From: Piscinibacter gummiphilus
GTDB taxonomy: Bacteria; Pseudomonadota; Gammaproteobacteria; Burkholderiales; Burkholderiaceae_C
Assembly (NCBI RefSeq): GCF_032681285.1
Contig: NZ_CP136336.1
Span: 3,645,001-3,709,000, forward strand
Length of the DNA: 64,000 nt
Reading direction: 5' to 3'
Positions 9,785-18,095 of the stretch are shown in pieces. Under the pieces are notes generated by a model. That model saw only the letters and a program-made list of their open reading frames with translations. It ran no database searches and was not told where the DNA came from. Positions within the stretch are counted from its first letter, which is position 1. Every line of letters begins with the position of its first letter. A program made the translations under genes and the position numbers.

Positions 9785-10759
9785 ATGAAGCGCTCTCTTC
9801 TCATCGCTGCCCTCTCGACCCTGGCAGCTGGCTCCGCCCTCGCACAAAGCAACGTCACCATCTTCGGTCGCCTGAACGACTCGGTCGAACGCCAGAAGGT
9901 TGGTAGCACCAGCACCACCGCCGTCGTCGACAGCGCTTCGCGTCTCGGGTTCAAGGGTTCGGAAGATCTGGGTGGCGGCCTCAAGGCCAACTTCATCATC
10001 GAGCACGGCTTCAACACCGATACCGGCACGGTTGCTGGCAGCCGCTTCTGGGGTCGTGAGTCGACCGTCGGCCTGTCGCACCCCACCTTCGGCGCGATCC
10101 GCCTGGGCAACATGGCCGCTTCGGAAGCCTATTTCGCGACCGCCGACTATGTGTCGATGCACAACCACGACACCGGCAGCTCGGCTGACGCTCTGTACGA
10201 GTTCGTGACCACCGGCCAACTGCAGAACGCCATTGCCTACACCTCGCCGACGTTCGCCGGTCTGCGCGCCGACGTTCAGTACTCGCTGCACGAAGCCGGC
10301 ACCGTGAGCCGCCGCGCGCTGGCGCTGAACTACGATCTGGGCGCGCTGCACCTGGGCCTGGGCCACGAAGCTGCCACCGACACCGATCGCAAGAGCACCG
10401 CCCTGCGCGCCCTGTACGAACTCGGCGCCTTCACCATCGGCGGCTACTACGAGCGCACCACGGGCGACACCTTCAAGCGCAACAACTTCCGCCTCGCCGG
10501 CATGTACGCCATGGGCGCTTCGGAGTTCCACGTCAACGCCGGCCTGGCTGGTGACCGTGGTGGTGTCGACAACACCGGCGCCAAGCAGTACACGCTCGGC
10601 TACAACTACAACCTGAGCAAGCGCACCAAGGTCTACGCCTTCTACACGAAGGTCGACAACGACGCGAACGCCACCTACAACCCGGGCGGCTTCGTGACGG
10701 CTCCGACGGCAGGCCAGAACCTGCAGTCGTTCGCCCTGGGCGTGCGCCACAACTTCTGA
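9785..10759 (+). CDS. Gram-negative porin (Burkholderiales OmpC-like, Porin_4)
   Basis: Outer-membrane trimeric diffusion channel. With the chosen start it has 324 residues, at the short end for this family. The signal peptide is MKRSLLIAALSTLAAGSALA, followed by QSNVTIFGRLNDS, the usual first beta strand. SRLGFKGSEDLGGGLKANF, RESTVGLSHPTFGAIRLGN and the C-terminal strand ending in VRHNF with a terminal Phe are diagnostic for BAM-inserted porins. Two in-frame ATGs lie six bases apart; the second (9785) is chosen because AAGGA sits six bases before it. A strong terminator follows. Confidence 0.95.
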   Translation: MKRSLLIAALSTLAAGSALAQSNVTIFGRLNDSVERQKVGSTSTTAVVDSASRLGFKGSEDLGGGLKANFIIEHGFNTDTGTVAGSRFWGRESTVGLSHPTFGAIRLGNMAASEAYFATADYVSMHNHDTGSSADALYEFVTTGQLQNAIAYTSPTFAGLRADVQYSLHEAGTVSRRALALNYDLGALHLGLGHEAATDTDRKSTALRALYELGAFTIGGYYERTTGDTFKRNNFRLAGMYAMGASEFHVNAGLAGDRGGVDNTGAKQYTLGYNYNLSKRTKVYAFYTKVDNDANATYNPGGFVTAPTAGQNLQSFALGVRHNF

Positions 10760-10790
10760 TCCCCTGATCAGCAAGCTGTCGCAAGACAAG

Positions 10791-10819
10791 AACGGCCGGT
10801 CGTAAGACCGGCCGTTTTT
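10791..10819 (+). terminator. Intrinsic terminator after the porin gene
   Basis: A perfect 11-bp stem, AACGGCCGGTC (10791-10801) with GACCGGCCGTT (10806-10816), has a GTAA tetraloop and is followed by TTTCTTTCT. It ends just before the stop codon of the convergent MarC gene, so it may also act weakly from the other side. Confidence 0.93.
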
Positions 10820-10824
10820 CTTTC

Positions 10825-11418
10825 TCAGCCGAGGAAGTAGCGCTTCAGGCCGGCGAGGATCATCTCCACCGCGATCGCGGTGAGCACCAGGCCCATCAGT
10901 TTTTCGGTCGCCGACACGACCGAGTCGCCCACCACACGCCGGATCTGGTTGCACAGCAGCAGCACCAGCAAGGACACTGCCATCGCGCAGGCCAACGCGC
11001 CGATCCAGGAGCCCATGCGATCGGGCTGGCGTGAGGCCAGCAGCAACACCGTCGCCATCGCCGAGGGGCCCGCGAGCAGCGGCACGGCCAGCGGAAAGAT
11101 CAGCGGCTCCTTGCCCTCGGGCACGCCATAGGCACCCCCGCCGCCCCCGAAGATCATGCGGATGGCCACCATCAGCAGGATCACGCCGCCGGCCACTTCG
11201 AGCGAGCGCTCCGACAGGCGCATCACCCTCAAGAAGCCTTCGCCCACGAACATGAAGACGAAGAGCACAGCGAATGCGATGCCCACCTCGCGCAACGCGA
11301 CCCAACGACGCCGCTCGGGCGCCACCTGGCGCATCACCGGAATGAAGATCGGCAGGCTCCCCAGCGGGTCGAGCACCAGCAGCAACAGGATCAGGGCCGA
11401 GACGAAGTCGTGTTGCAT
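10825..11418 (-). CDS. MarC family integral membrane protein
   Basis: Inner-membrane protein of the MarC/UPF0056 family, 197 residues with six hydrophobic segments. It opens with LILLLLVLDPLGSLPIFIPV, the family signature (DPxGxxPxF), and contains GGVILLMVAIRMIFGG and FPLAVPLLAGPSAMATVLLL. Despite the MarC name, a drug-resistance role was not upheld for E. coli MarC, and the substrate is unknown. The gene ends against the porin terminator and begins 15 bases downstream of the mutL stop on the same strand. Confidence 0.92.
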   Translation of the reverse strand: MQHDFVSALILLLLVLDPLGSLPIFIPVMRQVAPERRRWVALREVGIAFAVLFVFMFVGEGFLRVMRLSERSLEVAGGVILLMVAIRMIFGGGGGAYGVPEGKEPLIFPLAVPLLAGPSAMATVLLLASRQPDRMGSWIGALACAMAVSLLVLLLCNQIRRVVGDSVVSATEKLMGLVLTAIAVEMILAGLKRYFLG

Positions 11419-11433
11419 TGCGGGGCCTGCTGC

Positions 11434-13245
11434 TCAACGCCCGCGCCAGAACAGGCCGTCGAGCTCCTTCATCGTGATCTGCCGCCAGGTCGGCCGGCCG
11501 TGGTTGCACTGGTCGCTGCGCTCGGTGCGCTCCATGTCGCGCAGCAGCGCGTTCATCTCGTCGAGCGTCAGCTGGCGGTTCGCACGCACCGCGCCGTGGC
11601 AGGCCATCGTCGACAGCAACTCGTGCTGCGCACGCTGGATCACCGTGCTGCCGTCGTATTGCGCCAGCTCGGCAAGCACGCTGCGCGCCAGTTCGACCAC
11701 GTCACCTCCGGCCAGCGCCGCGGGCCGCGAGCGCACGGCGAGCGTGCTGGCCGACAGGACCGAGATGTCGAGCCCGAGCGCCATCAGGTTGTCTGCCTGC
11801 GCCTGGGCGGTGGCAATCTCCTGCGCGTTGGCTGCAAAGGTCGCCGGGATCAGCAGCGGCTGCGATTCGATGGCCGCCGTGCCGAGGCTCGCCTTGAGCC
11901 GCTCGTAGACGATGCGCTCGTGGGCCGCATGCATGTCGACGACCACCAGACCCTGAGCGTTTTCTGCCAGCACGAAGACCCCGCCCACCTGCCCGATCGC
12001 TCGGCCGAGGGGCCACTCGCCCGCAGGCAGTGCAGGTGCAGACTCGGCCGGCGGCACCGGCGCGGGCATCGCCGTCGGCGCCACCTGCCACGCCGCAGGC
12101 GCTTCCTGGGCGTACAGCACCGCCGCCTGTTCCAGGCCCAGCGAACCCTGCACGCGGGGCATGTAGGCCGGTGCGAAGGCGGCGCGGCTCGCCTCGGCCA
12201 CCTGCGGCTGGGCCACCGGCACCGCTGCCGCCACGACGGCCTGCGGCGGCGCCAGGCCCGCCTCGACGGCCCGCCGCATCGCCTGGTGCACCTCGCGCGA
12301 ATCGCGGAAGCGCACTTCGATCTTGGTCGGGTGCACGTTCACGTCGACACGGTCAGGCGCGATCTCGAGGAAGAGCACATAGGCCGGCTGCCGGCCGCCG
12401 TGCAGCACATCTTCGTACGCCGAACGCACGCCATGCGCGATCAGCTTGTCGCGCACATAGCGGCCGTTGACGTAGACGTACTGCTGGTCGGCGCGCGAGC
12501 GTGCCGCGGCCGGCGTGCCGGCACGGCCCACCACGCGCAGCGGGCCGATCTCGAACTGCACCTCGCGGCTCTCGGCCACGAAGTCCTCACCCAGCACCTC
12601 GCGCACACGCTGATCGAGGCTGCTGCGCCGCCACTGCTCGACGAGCTTGCCCTCGTGCCACACCGCAAAGCCCACGTCGGGGCGTGCGAGTGCGTGCCGG
12701 CGCACCGCTTCGAGGCAATGCGCCAACTCCGTGGCATCGGTCTTCAGGAACTTGCGCCGCGCCGGGGTGCTGAAGAAGAGTTCGCGCACCTCCACGCTCG
12801 TGCCACGCCCGCGCGCCGCAGGCACCAGCTCACCGCTGCGCGCATCGATGCGCTGCGCATGGGGCGCGCCTTCGGTACGGCTCGCGATGCTGAGCTCGGC
12901 CACCGACGAGATCGCCGCCAGCGCTTCGCCACGGAACCCCATGGTCGCCACGCTCTCCAACTCGCCCAACGAGGCAATCTTGCTCGTGGCATGGCGGCGC
13001 AGCGCAAGCGGCAGTTCGTCGGCCGGAATGCCCACCCCGTCGTCTTCCACCAGGATGCTTCGCACCCCACCGGCCATCAGCTTGACCACCACCTCGGTCG
13101 CACCCGCGTCCAGCGCGTTGTCGACCAGCTCGCGCACCACCGACGCAGGCCGCTCCACCACCTCACCGGCCGCGATCTGGCTGATGAGCTCGTCGGGCAG
13201 CTCGCGGATGGGGCGACGAGGGGCTCGCTCAGGCACGGCGTTCAT
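11434..13245 (-). CDS. mutL: DNA mismatch repair protein MutL (endonuclease type)
   Basis: Links mismatch recognition by MutS to strand removal. 603 residues, started at the ATG giving MNAVPERAPRRPIRELPDEL; longer in-frame extensions lack family sequence. The GHKL ATPase motifs are present: Glu39 and Asn43 in RELVDNALDAGA, then DDGVGIP and GFRGEAL. A Pro/Ala-rich linker spans roughly residues 330-420. The C-terminal domain carries D437MHAAHERIVYE448, fitting the endonuclease motif DQHA-X2-E-X4-E with Met for Gln. The accompanying ACHGAVRAN and CNHGRP motifs are also present. It should nick DNA, unlike E. coli MutL. Confidence 0.96.
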   Translation of the reverse strand: MNAVPERAPRRPIRELPDELISQIAAGEVVERPASVVRELVDNALDAGATEVVVKLMAGGVRSILVEDDGVGIPADELPLALRRHATSKIASLGELESVATMGFRGEALAAISSVAELSIASRTEGAPHAQRIDARSGELVPAARGRGTSVEVRELFFSTPARRKFLKTDATELAHCLEAVRRHALARPDVGFAVWHEGKLVEQWRRSSLDQRVREVLGEDFVAESREVQFEIGPLRVVGRAGTPAAARSRADQQYVYVNGRYVRDKLIAHGVRSAYEDVLHGGRQPAYVLFLEIAPDRVDVNVHPTKIEVRFRDSREVHQAMRRAVEAGLAPPQAVVAAAVPVAQPQVAEASRAAFAPAYMPRVQGSLGLEQAAVLYAQEAPAAWQVAPTAMPAPVPPAESAPALPAGEWPLGRAIGQVGGVFVLAENAQGLVVVDMHAAHERIVYERLKASLGTAAIESQPLLIPATFAANAQEIATAQAQADNLMALGLDISVLSASTLAVRSRPAALAGGDVVELARSVLAELAQYDGSTVIQRAQHELLSTMACHGAVRANRQLTLDEMNALLRDMERTERSDQCNHGRPTWRQITMKELDGLFWRGR

Positions 13246-13284
13246 CGGGGCATTGTAAGAATCACTCACCCATAATCGCCGCCC

Positions 13285-13935
13285 ATGGAATTCATCACTT
13301 TCCTGCTCGACTTCATCCTGCACGTCGACGTGCACCTCGCCAACTTCGTGGCGGCCTACGGCAACTGGGTCTACGCCCTGCTCTTCCTCATCGTCTTCGT
13401 CGAGACCGGCGTGGTGGTGATGCCGTTCCTGCCGGGCGACTCACTGCTCTTCGTGGTGGGAGCCCTGTGCGGCGTGGGGCTCATGAGCCTGCCGCTGTCG
13501 ATCGGCCTGCTCGTCGCTGCCGCCATCCTCGGCAACCAGAGCAACTACGCGATCGGGCGCTACTTCGGGCCGCGGGTCTTCCAGTGGGAGAACTCGCGCT
13601 TCTTCAACAAGAACGCGTTCAACCAGGCCCACGCCTTCTACGAGAAATATGGCGGCATCACCATCGTGGCCGCGCGCTTCATGCCCTTCCTGCGAACCTT
13701 CGCCCCCTTCGTGGCGGGGGTGGCGCAGATGACGCGCAGCAAATTCACCTTCTACGACGTGACAGGCGGCATCCTGTGGGTGGGCGGCATCGTGACCGCG
13801 GGCTACCTCTTCGGCAACATCCCATGGGTCAAGGAGCACCTCGACAAGATCATCTGGGGTGCCATCCTGCTGCCGGGCCTGCTGGTGATCGCCGGCGCCC
13901 TGAAGGCGCGGCGCAAGGCGGCTGCCGCCACCTGA
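13285..13935 (+). CDS. DedA family membrane protein
   Basis: Inner-membrane protein of the DedA/VTT family, 216 residues. Family members are linked to membrane homeostasis, and some act as polyprenyl-phosphate or lipid flippases. Visible motifs are VFVETGVVVMPFLPGDSLLF near residue 35, a polar loop GNQSNYAIGRYFG, and the conserved re-entrant segment ARFMPFLRTFAPFVAGVAQM followed by FTFYDVTGGILW. The ATG is 40 bases from the divergent mutL start. It sits between mutL and amiC, which in many proteobacteria are adjacent. Confidence 0.93.
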   Translation: MEFITFLLDFILHVDVHLANFVAAYGNWVYALLFLIVFVETGVVVMPFLPGDSLLFVVGALCGVGLMSLPLSIGLLVAAAILGNQSNYAIGRYFGPRVFQWENSRFFNKNAFNQAHAFYEKYGGITIVAARFMPFLRTFAPFVAGVAQMTRSKFTFYDVTGGILWVGGIVTAGYLFGNIPWVKEHLDKIIWGAILLPGLLVIAGALKARRKAAAAT

Positions 13936-13951
13936 ACGCTGGAGCTGGCCT

Positions 13952-15280
13952 CTAGAGCTGGCGGTTGCGCGCCAGCGGCGGGTTCTTCGCGAAGTAGCGC
14001 TTGATGCCCGCGGTCAGCGCATCCACCAGCTGCTCGCGGTAGTCGTCGCTTCGCAGCTTCTTCTCTTCGTCCGGGTTGGAGATGAAGGCCGTCTCCACCA
14101 GGATCGACGGCACGTCGGGCGCCTTCAGCACTGCAAACCCCGCCTGCTCCACGCTGCCCTTGTGCAGGTGGCCGACCTTCCGGATCTGGCCGAGCACCTC
14201 GCCGCCGAGCTTCAGGCTGTCCTTGATCTGGCGGGTGGTGCTCATGTCGAGCATCGCGCGCAGCACGGCCGAGTCCTTGGCCTTGAAATTGACGCCGCCC
14301 ACCAGGTCGGCCGCGTTCTCCTTGTCGGCCATCCAGCGCGCGGCAGTGCTCGTGGCGCCGTTCTGCGAGAGCGCAAACACCGAGGCGCCCCGCGCGGAGG
14401 GCTTCATGAATGCATCGGCGTGGATGGAGACGAAGAGATCGGCCTGCACGCGCCGCGCCTTGCGCACCCGCTCCTGCAACGGCACGAAGTAGTCGGCATC
14501 GCGCGTGAGCATCGCGCGCATGCCGGGCACGGCGTTGATGCGGTCGCGCAGCTTGAGCGCGACCGCCAGCACGACGTCTTTCTCGCGCAGGCCGGTCGGG
14601 CCCGTTGCCCCCGGGTCTTCGCCGCCATGCCCGGGGTCGAGTGCCACGATGATGAGGCGGTCGATGCGTGACTGGCTCATCGTCGGTGCCGAGGCCGCCG
14701 CCACTGGCGCAGGAGTTGTCGCTGGTGATGGCGCAGGCCCCGCGCCCGAGGCGGCGGTAGGCGGCTTGTTCATCTTGCCGAGAAACTCGCCAAGCGCGTC
14801 TTGCACGGCCTGCGCGGCCTTCTGCTCGGCCTGCGACTTGTCTTGAACGAGCGCGAGCAGCGGGTCGCGCTCCTGCGTCGGGTGCAGGTCGAACACCGAG
14901 CGGTGCTGGTAGGCCGCCACTGGCGCCAGCGTGAAGAGCTGCGGCGCGGTCGACTGCTTGAGGTCGATCACCAGGCGCACCACGCGCGGCTGGTTCTGCC
15001 CCACACGCACGCCGGCGATGAAGGGGTCGTCGGACCGCACCTTGCCCACCAGCTCGCGCAGCGCGGGGCTCAGCTCCAGGCCGTCGATGTCGATCACGAG
15101 CCGCGACGGGTTCTCGGCCATGAAGTGCTTGATCGAGAGGGCGGTGTCGGACTCCAGCGTGACCCGCGTGTACTCGGCCGCCGGCCACACGCGCACCGCG
15201 AGGATGCTGGCGCCGAAGGCCAGCTCGTGCGTGCCGAGCAGCAGTGCGATAGAGCCTTGAAGAAGGTCGCGCCGCTTCAA
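13952..15280 (-). CDS. amiC: N-acetylmuramoyl-L-alanine amidase (AMIN + Amidase_3), Tat-exported
   Basis: Periplasmic zinc amidase that splits septal peptidoglycan during daughter-cell separation. 442 residues from a TTG start whose bases overlap the tsaE stop (TTGA); a start further upstream would run into tsaE. The N-terminus KRRDLLQGS followed by a hydrophobic stretch is a twin-arginine signal. An AMIN domain spans about 25-130, a Pro/Ala linker 170-200 and Amidase_3 210-430. Zinc ligands are His218 (DPGHGGEDPGA), Glu233 and His287 (VSIHADAF), and the catalytic Glu is Glu396 (LVETAFISN). Family knowledge places activation with EnvC/NlpD-type partners. Confidence 0.94.
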   Translation of the reverse strand: MKRRDLLQGSIALLLGTHELAFGASILAVRVWPAAEYTRVTLESDTALSIKHFMAENPSRLVIDIDGLELSPALRELVGKVRSDDPFIAGVRVGQNQPRVVRLVIDLKQSTAPQLFTLAPVAAYQHRSVFDLHPTQERDPLLALVQDKSQAEQKAAQAVQDALGEFLGKMNKPPTAASGAGPAPSPATTPAPVAAASAPTMSQSRIDRLIIVALDPGHGGEDPGATGPTGLREKDVVLAVALKLRDRINAVPGMRAMLTRDADYFVPLQERVRKARRVQADLFVSIHADAFMKPSARGASVFALSQNGATSTAARWMADKENAADLVGGVNFKAKDSAVLRAMLDMSTTRQIKDSLKLGGEVLGQIRKVGHLHKGSVEQAGFAVLKAPDVPSILVETAFISNPDEEKKLRSDDYREQLVDALTAGIKRYFAKNPPLARNRQL

Positions 15281-15744
15281 GGCAGCAGCTCCAGTCCGCG
15301 GGGCGTGTGGGCGGTGAAGATCACGCGGCGTTCGTCTCCATCGAGCGGAATGAGTTCCACGCGCAGGTCGGCGGCCGGCAACAAACCGGCAGCCTGCTCC
15401 GGCCATTCGGCGATCTTGAAACCGGGGCTTGCGAACACATCGCGGAAGCCCGCGTCCTCGAACTCCTGCGGGTCCTTGAAGCGGTAGAAATCGAAATGCG
15501 AGATTGCCAACCCTGCCACTTCGTACGACTCGAGCACTGCATAGGTCGGGCTCTTGATGCGCCCCGTGACACCGAGCGCCTGCAGCAAATGGCGTGCGAA
15601 GGTGGTCTTGCCGGCGCCCAGCGTGCCATGCAGCTCCACGAACGCATCGCGCAATGCAGGCCGTCGGGCCAGCGCTTCGGCGGTGGCCTGGCAGCCGGCC
15701 TCATCGGCCCAGTGCACGGTGCGGGTTCCTAGAATCGACGGCAA
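15277..15744 (-). CDS. tsaE: tRNA threonylcarbamoyladenosine biosynthesis ATPase TsaE
   Basis: P-loop ATPase of the TsaB-TsaD-TsaE complex that makes t6A37 on ANN-decoding tRNAs. Walker A is GTLGAGKTTFARHLLQ, followed by SPTYAVLESYE and FDFYRFKDPQEFEDAGF, all standard for TsaE. The start is uncertain. A TTG at 15744 gives 155 residues (normal length) but lies exactly opposite the ATG of queG on the other strand. A GTG at 15717 gives a 146-residue alternative and an ATG at 15831 would extend into queG. It is followed by amiC with a TTGA overlap, the same order as tsaE-amiB in E. coli. Confidence 0.92.
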   Translation of the reverse strand: MPSILGTRTVHWADEAGCQATAEALARRPALRDAFVELHGTLGAGKTTFARHLLQALGVTGRIKSPTYAVLESYEVAGLAISHFDFYRFKDPQEFEDAGFRDVFASPGFKIAEWPEQAAGLLPAADLRVELIPLDGDERRVIFTAHTPRGLELLP

Positions 15745-16835
15745 TGGATGACGCTCGCAAGTTGGACGATGAGGCACTCCTCGCGCTGATGCCCGCTCTG
15801 CGCGAGTGGGCCGCAGCGCTGGGATTTTCACAGATCGGCGTGGCCGACGTGGACTTGTCCTCCGCCGAGCCCGGGCTCATGGCCTGGCTCCACAACGGCT
15901 TTCACGGCTCGATGGACTACATGGCGGCGCATGGCCTGAAGCGGGCCCGCCCGGCAGAGCTGGTGCCGGGCACGGTGCGTGTGGTCACCGCGCGCATGGA
16001 CTACCTCCCGCGCCACACCCCCGACGATTGGCAAGCCATCGAGTGGGACCGACTGAAGCGCCCGACCGACGCCACCATCTCGCTCTACGCCCGCGGCCGC
16101 GACTACCACAAGGTGCTGCGCCACCGCCTGCAGAAGCTCGCCGACAAGCTCGCCGACGCGGTCGGCCCCTACGGCCACCGCGTGTTCACCGACTCGGCCC
16201 CGGTGCTCGAAGTCGAGCTCGCTTCGCGTAGCGGCATCGGCTGGCGCGGCAAGCACACGCTGACGTTGCACCGCGAGGCGGGCTCCACCTTCTTCCTCGG
16301 CGAGATCTACGTCGACCTGCCGCTGCCGTTGTCGGAGCCAGTCACGTCTCACTGCGGCAGCTGCAGCGCCTGCCTCGACGTCTGCCCCACGCAGGCCATC
16401 GTCGCGCCCTACCGGCTCGACGCGCGGCGTTGCATCTCCTACCTCACCATCGAGCACGACGGCCCCATCCCCGAAGAGCTGCGCCCGCTGCTCGGCAACC
16501 GCATCTATGGCTGCGACGACTGCCAGCTCGTCTGCCCCTGGAACAAATACGCGCAGCGCAACGAGCTGCCCGATTTCGACCCACGCGCCTCGCTCACCGG
16601 TGCAACGCTCCTGCAGCTGTGGGCGTGGACGGAAGACGACTTCCTGCGCCACACCGAAGGCAGCGCCATCCGGCGCATCGGCCACGCGCGCTGGCGGCGC
16701 AACATCGCGGTCGCGCTCGGCAATGCCCTGCGGGCCACGCACGACCCTGCCATCACCACCGCCCTGCAATCGAAGCGCGCCGACGCAAGCCCGCTGCTGT
16801 GCGAGCACATCGACTGGGCCCTCGCCCAGCACTAG
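15744..16835 (+). CDS. queG: Epoxyqueuosine reductase QueG
   Basis: Cobalamin- and iron-sulfur-dependent enzyme that reduces epoxyqueuosine to queuosine in tRNA, the last step of Q synthesis. 363 residues. Two ferredoxin-like clusters are visible: CGSCSACLDVCPTQAI and CISYLTIEH...CDDCQLVCPWN. The N-terminal half holds the corrinoid-binding DUF1730-type domain (DYMAAHGLKRARPAELVPG; YARGRDYHKVLRHRLQ). The TAG stop lies in the CTAG flanking the mobile element at 16836-17099, and the coding sequence is intact. The start ATG faces the tsaE start directly, with no intergenic space. Confidence 0.96.
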   Translation: MDDARKLDDEALLALMPALREWAAALGFSQIGVADVDLSSAEPGLMAWLHNGFHGSMDYMAAHGLKRARPAELVPGTVRVVTARMDYLPRHTPDDWQAIEWDRLKRPTDATISLYARGRDYHKVLRHRLQKLADKLADAVGPYGHRVFTDSAPVLEVELASRSGIGWRGKHTLTLHREAGSTFFLGEIYVDLPLPLSEPVTSHCGSCSACLDVCPTQAIVAPYRLDARRCISYLTIEHDGPIPEELRPLLGNRIYGCDDCQLVCPWNKYAQRNELPDFDPRASLTGATLLQLWAWTEDDFLRHTEGSAIRRIGHARWRRNIAVALGNALRATHDPAITTALQSKRADASPLLCEHIDWALAQH

Positions 16836-16867
16836 GGCCTGTTCACACTAAATGAGCGCCCACGTGA

Positions 16868-16958
16868 CTCAACAAAAGCCCGCCAACGAGGCGCAAAGCG
16901 CAGCTGTAGCACTTGCTACAGCGAGCATTTGCAACGCTGTGGGCGGGCTTTTGTTGAG
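16868..16958. repeat. Inner hairpin arm A of the MITE-like element
   Basis: A perfect 17-bp stem joins 16868-16884 (CTCAACAAAAGCCCGCC) to 16942-16958. Further in, GCAAA (16893-16897) pairs with TTTGC (16928-16932). At the tip a perfect 9-bp stem joins 16903-16911 to 16914-16922 (GCTGTAGCA / TGCTACAGC) with a 2-base loop. Confidence 0.88.
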
Positions 16959-16970
16959 ATCACCCGAAGG

Positions 16971-17071
16971 GCCGGGGCCTGAAGGCGCGTGCGGCGGCGT
17001 TGCAGCGTCGTTGTGTGCCGCAGGCACAAGGCCTCCGCTGCGCCTTGCCGCCCACGCCTTCAGGCCCCGGC
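16971..17071. repeat. Inner hairpin arm B of the MITE-like element
   Basis: A perfect 17-bp stem joins 16971-16987 (GCCGGGGCCTGAAGGCG) to 17055-17071. Inner pairings follow: 16991-16995 with 17047-17051, 17002-17007 (GCAGCG) with 17036-17041 (CGCTGC), and 17014-17019 (TGTGCC) with 17023-17028 (GGCACA) closing a GCA loop. Its last base also starts the outer stem. Confidence 0.88.
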
Positions 17072-17099
17072 GTGGGTGCTCATTTAGTGTGAACAGGCC

Positions 17100-17990
17100 C
17101 TAGATCAACGCCAGCCAGATCGGGATGCTCACCATCCCGAGCAGAGTCGACACCGTCACCAGCGCAGCCACATACGGCCCGTCGCCGCCCATGCGTGAAG
17201 CCAGCACGAAGGCGCTCGACGCAGTCGGCATCGCGGCGAACAGCACCGCGATGTGCCGCTGCTCCGGCGGCAAGGCGAGCGCCAGTGTGAGCCCGAAGCC
17301 GATGGCCGGCAGCACCGCGTGCCGGATGCCCAGCAGCGTGGCCGCGAGCCACGGCCCTTTCTTCAAGCCGCCCATGCGCAGCCCGGCCCCCACAGCGAGC
17401 AGGCCAATGGGCAGGGCGGCCACACCGATGCGCTGCAGCGTGGTCGCCACCGCCTCGGGGAAGGTGAGGCCCGCGGAGTTGGCCGCGAGCCCTGCGAGCG
17501 TGCTGATGATGAGCGGGTTGCGCGCAATTTCTTTCAGGTAGTTGTGCCCACCGTGCCGCGCGAGCGACCACACCGCCGCCACATTGGCCACCGGCACACA
17601 CAACGCGATCAGGAGCGCCATCCAGGCCACGCCCTGCGAGCCGCCCAGCCGCTCGGCCAGCGCGAGCGCGATGTAGGAGTTGAAGCGAAACGCGATCTGC
17701 GCGCCCGAGGCGTGCAATCGCGCGTCGACCCCGGGCCACCGCCCGAGCGCAAACGCCAGCGCCACGCCGCACAGCATCACGCCCACGCCCGCCGCCGCCA
17801 GGCCCAGCGTCTGCGCCGGCTGCAGCGGGGTCTTCACGATCGAGTTGAAGAGCAGCACCGGGAACAGCAGGTAGTACACCAGCCGTTCGGCACTCTCCCA
17901 GATGGGGCGGTCGAGGGCGGTGTAGCGGCAGAGCAGGAAGCCGCACGCGATCAGCAGAAAGTCCGGCAGCAGCAGAAGGCCATTCGACAT
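17100..17990 (-). CDS. AEC family (auxin efflux carrier-like) transporter
   Basis: Inner-membrane carrier of the AEC/malonate-type family, 296 residues with about ten hydrophobic segments in two halves ([20 protein letters not shown] at the N-terminus; a second half from [18 protein letters not shown]). The start giving [11 protein letters not shown] is chosen because the longer frame adds only non-family sequence. Substrates of bacterial members include malonate, malate and amino acids, and nothing here narrows it. The TAG stop uses the right-hand CTAG of the MITE-like element. The gene diverges from the TctC receptor gene, with about 105 bases between the starts. Confidence 0.88.
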   Translation of the reverse strand: MSNGLLLLPDFLLIACGFLLCRYTALDRPIWESAERLVYYLLFPVLLFNSIVKTPLQPAQTLGLAAAGVGVMLCGVALAFALGRWPGVDARLHASGAQIAFRFNSYIALALAERLGGSQGVAWMALLIALCVPVANVAAVWSLARHGGHNYLKEIARNPLIISTLAGLAANSAGLTFPEAVATTLQRIGVAALPIGLLAVGAGLRMGGLKKGPWLAATLLGIRHAVLPAIGFGLTLALALPPEQRHIAVLFAAMPTASSAFVLASRMGGDGPYVAALVTVSTLLGMVSIPIWLALI

Positions 17991-18095
17991 CGCGCGAGTT
18001 TGCAGTACAACGCCCTGCGTAGTTTCCACAGTCGCCAGTGCTTCTTCGCCCGGGCAGCATGGCTTCTTCGCCGATCCAAACCCCCAGGAGTACGC

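Larger units (their letters stand above)
16832..17103. mobile_element. MITE-like element with 33-bp terminal inverted repeats and CTAG duplication
   Basis: A non-coding element of 264 bp (16836-17099) flanked by CTAG at 16832-16835 and 17100-17103. Including CTAG, the ends are a perfect 26-bp inverted repeat (16832-16857 with 17078-17103). One G-T wobble and CCCACG/CGTGGG extend it to 33 bp (16832-16864 with 17071-17103). The inner part folds into two separate long hairpin arms (16868-16958 and 16971-17071), so either strand can form a Y-shaped three-way fold. CTAG fits the YTAR target duplication of IS5-type transposases, which suggests trans-mobilisation (inference). No transposase or likely gene is inside. 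Removing one CTAG and the element restores two overlapping convergent stop codons. Confidence 0.82.

Noticed and set aside
16852-17103. An 83-residue open frame inside the MITE-like element on the + strand
   Set aside because: It is made almost wholly of the inverted-repeat arms, has no ribosome site and no family resemblance; the palindromic structure explains the open frame.
16832-17103. The inverted repeat as a simple bidirectional terminator
   Set aside because: Stems lack T-runs on either strand and the 264-bp branched structure with a CTAG duplication fits an inserted element better; a secondary terminator-like role remains possible.
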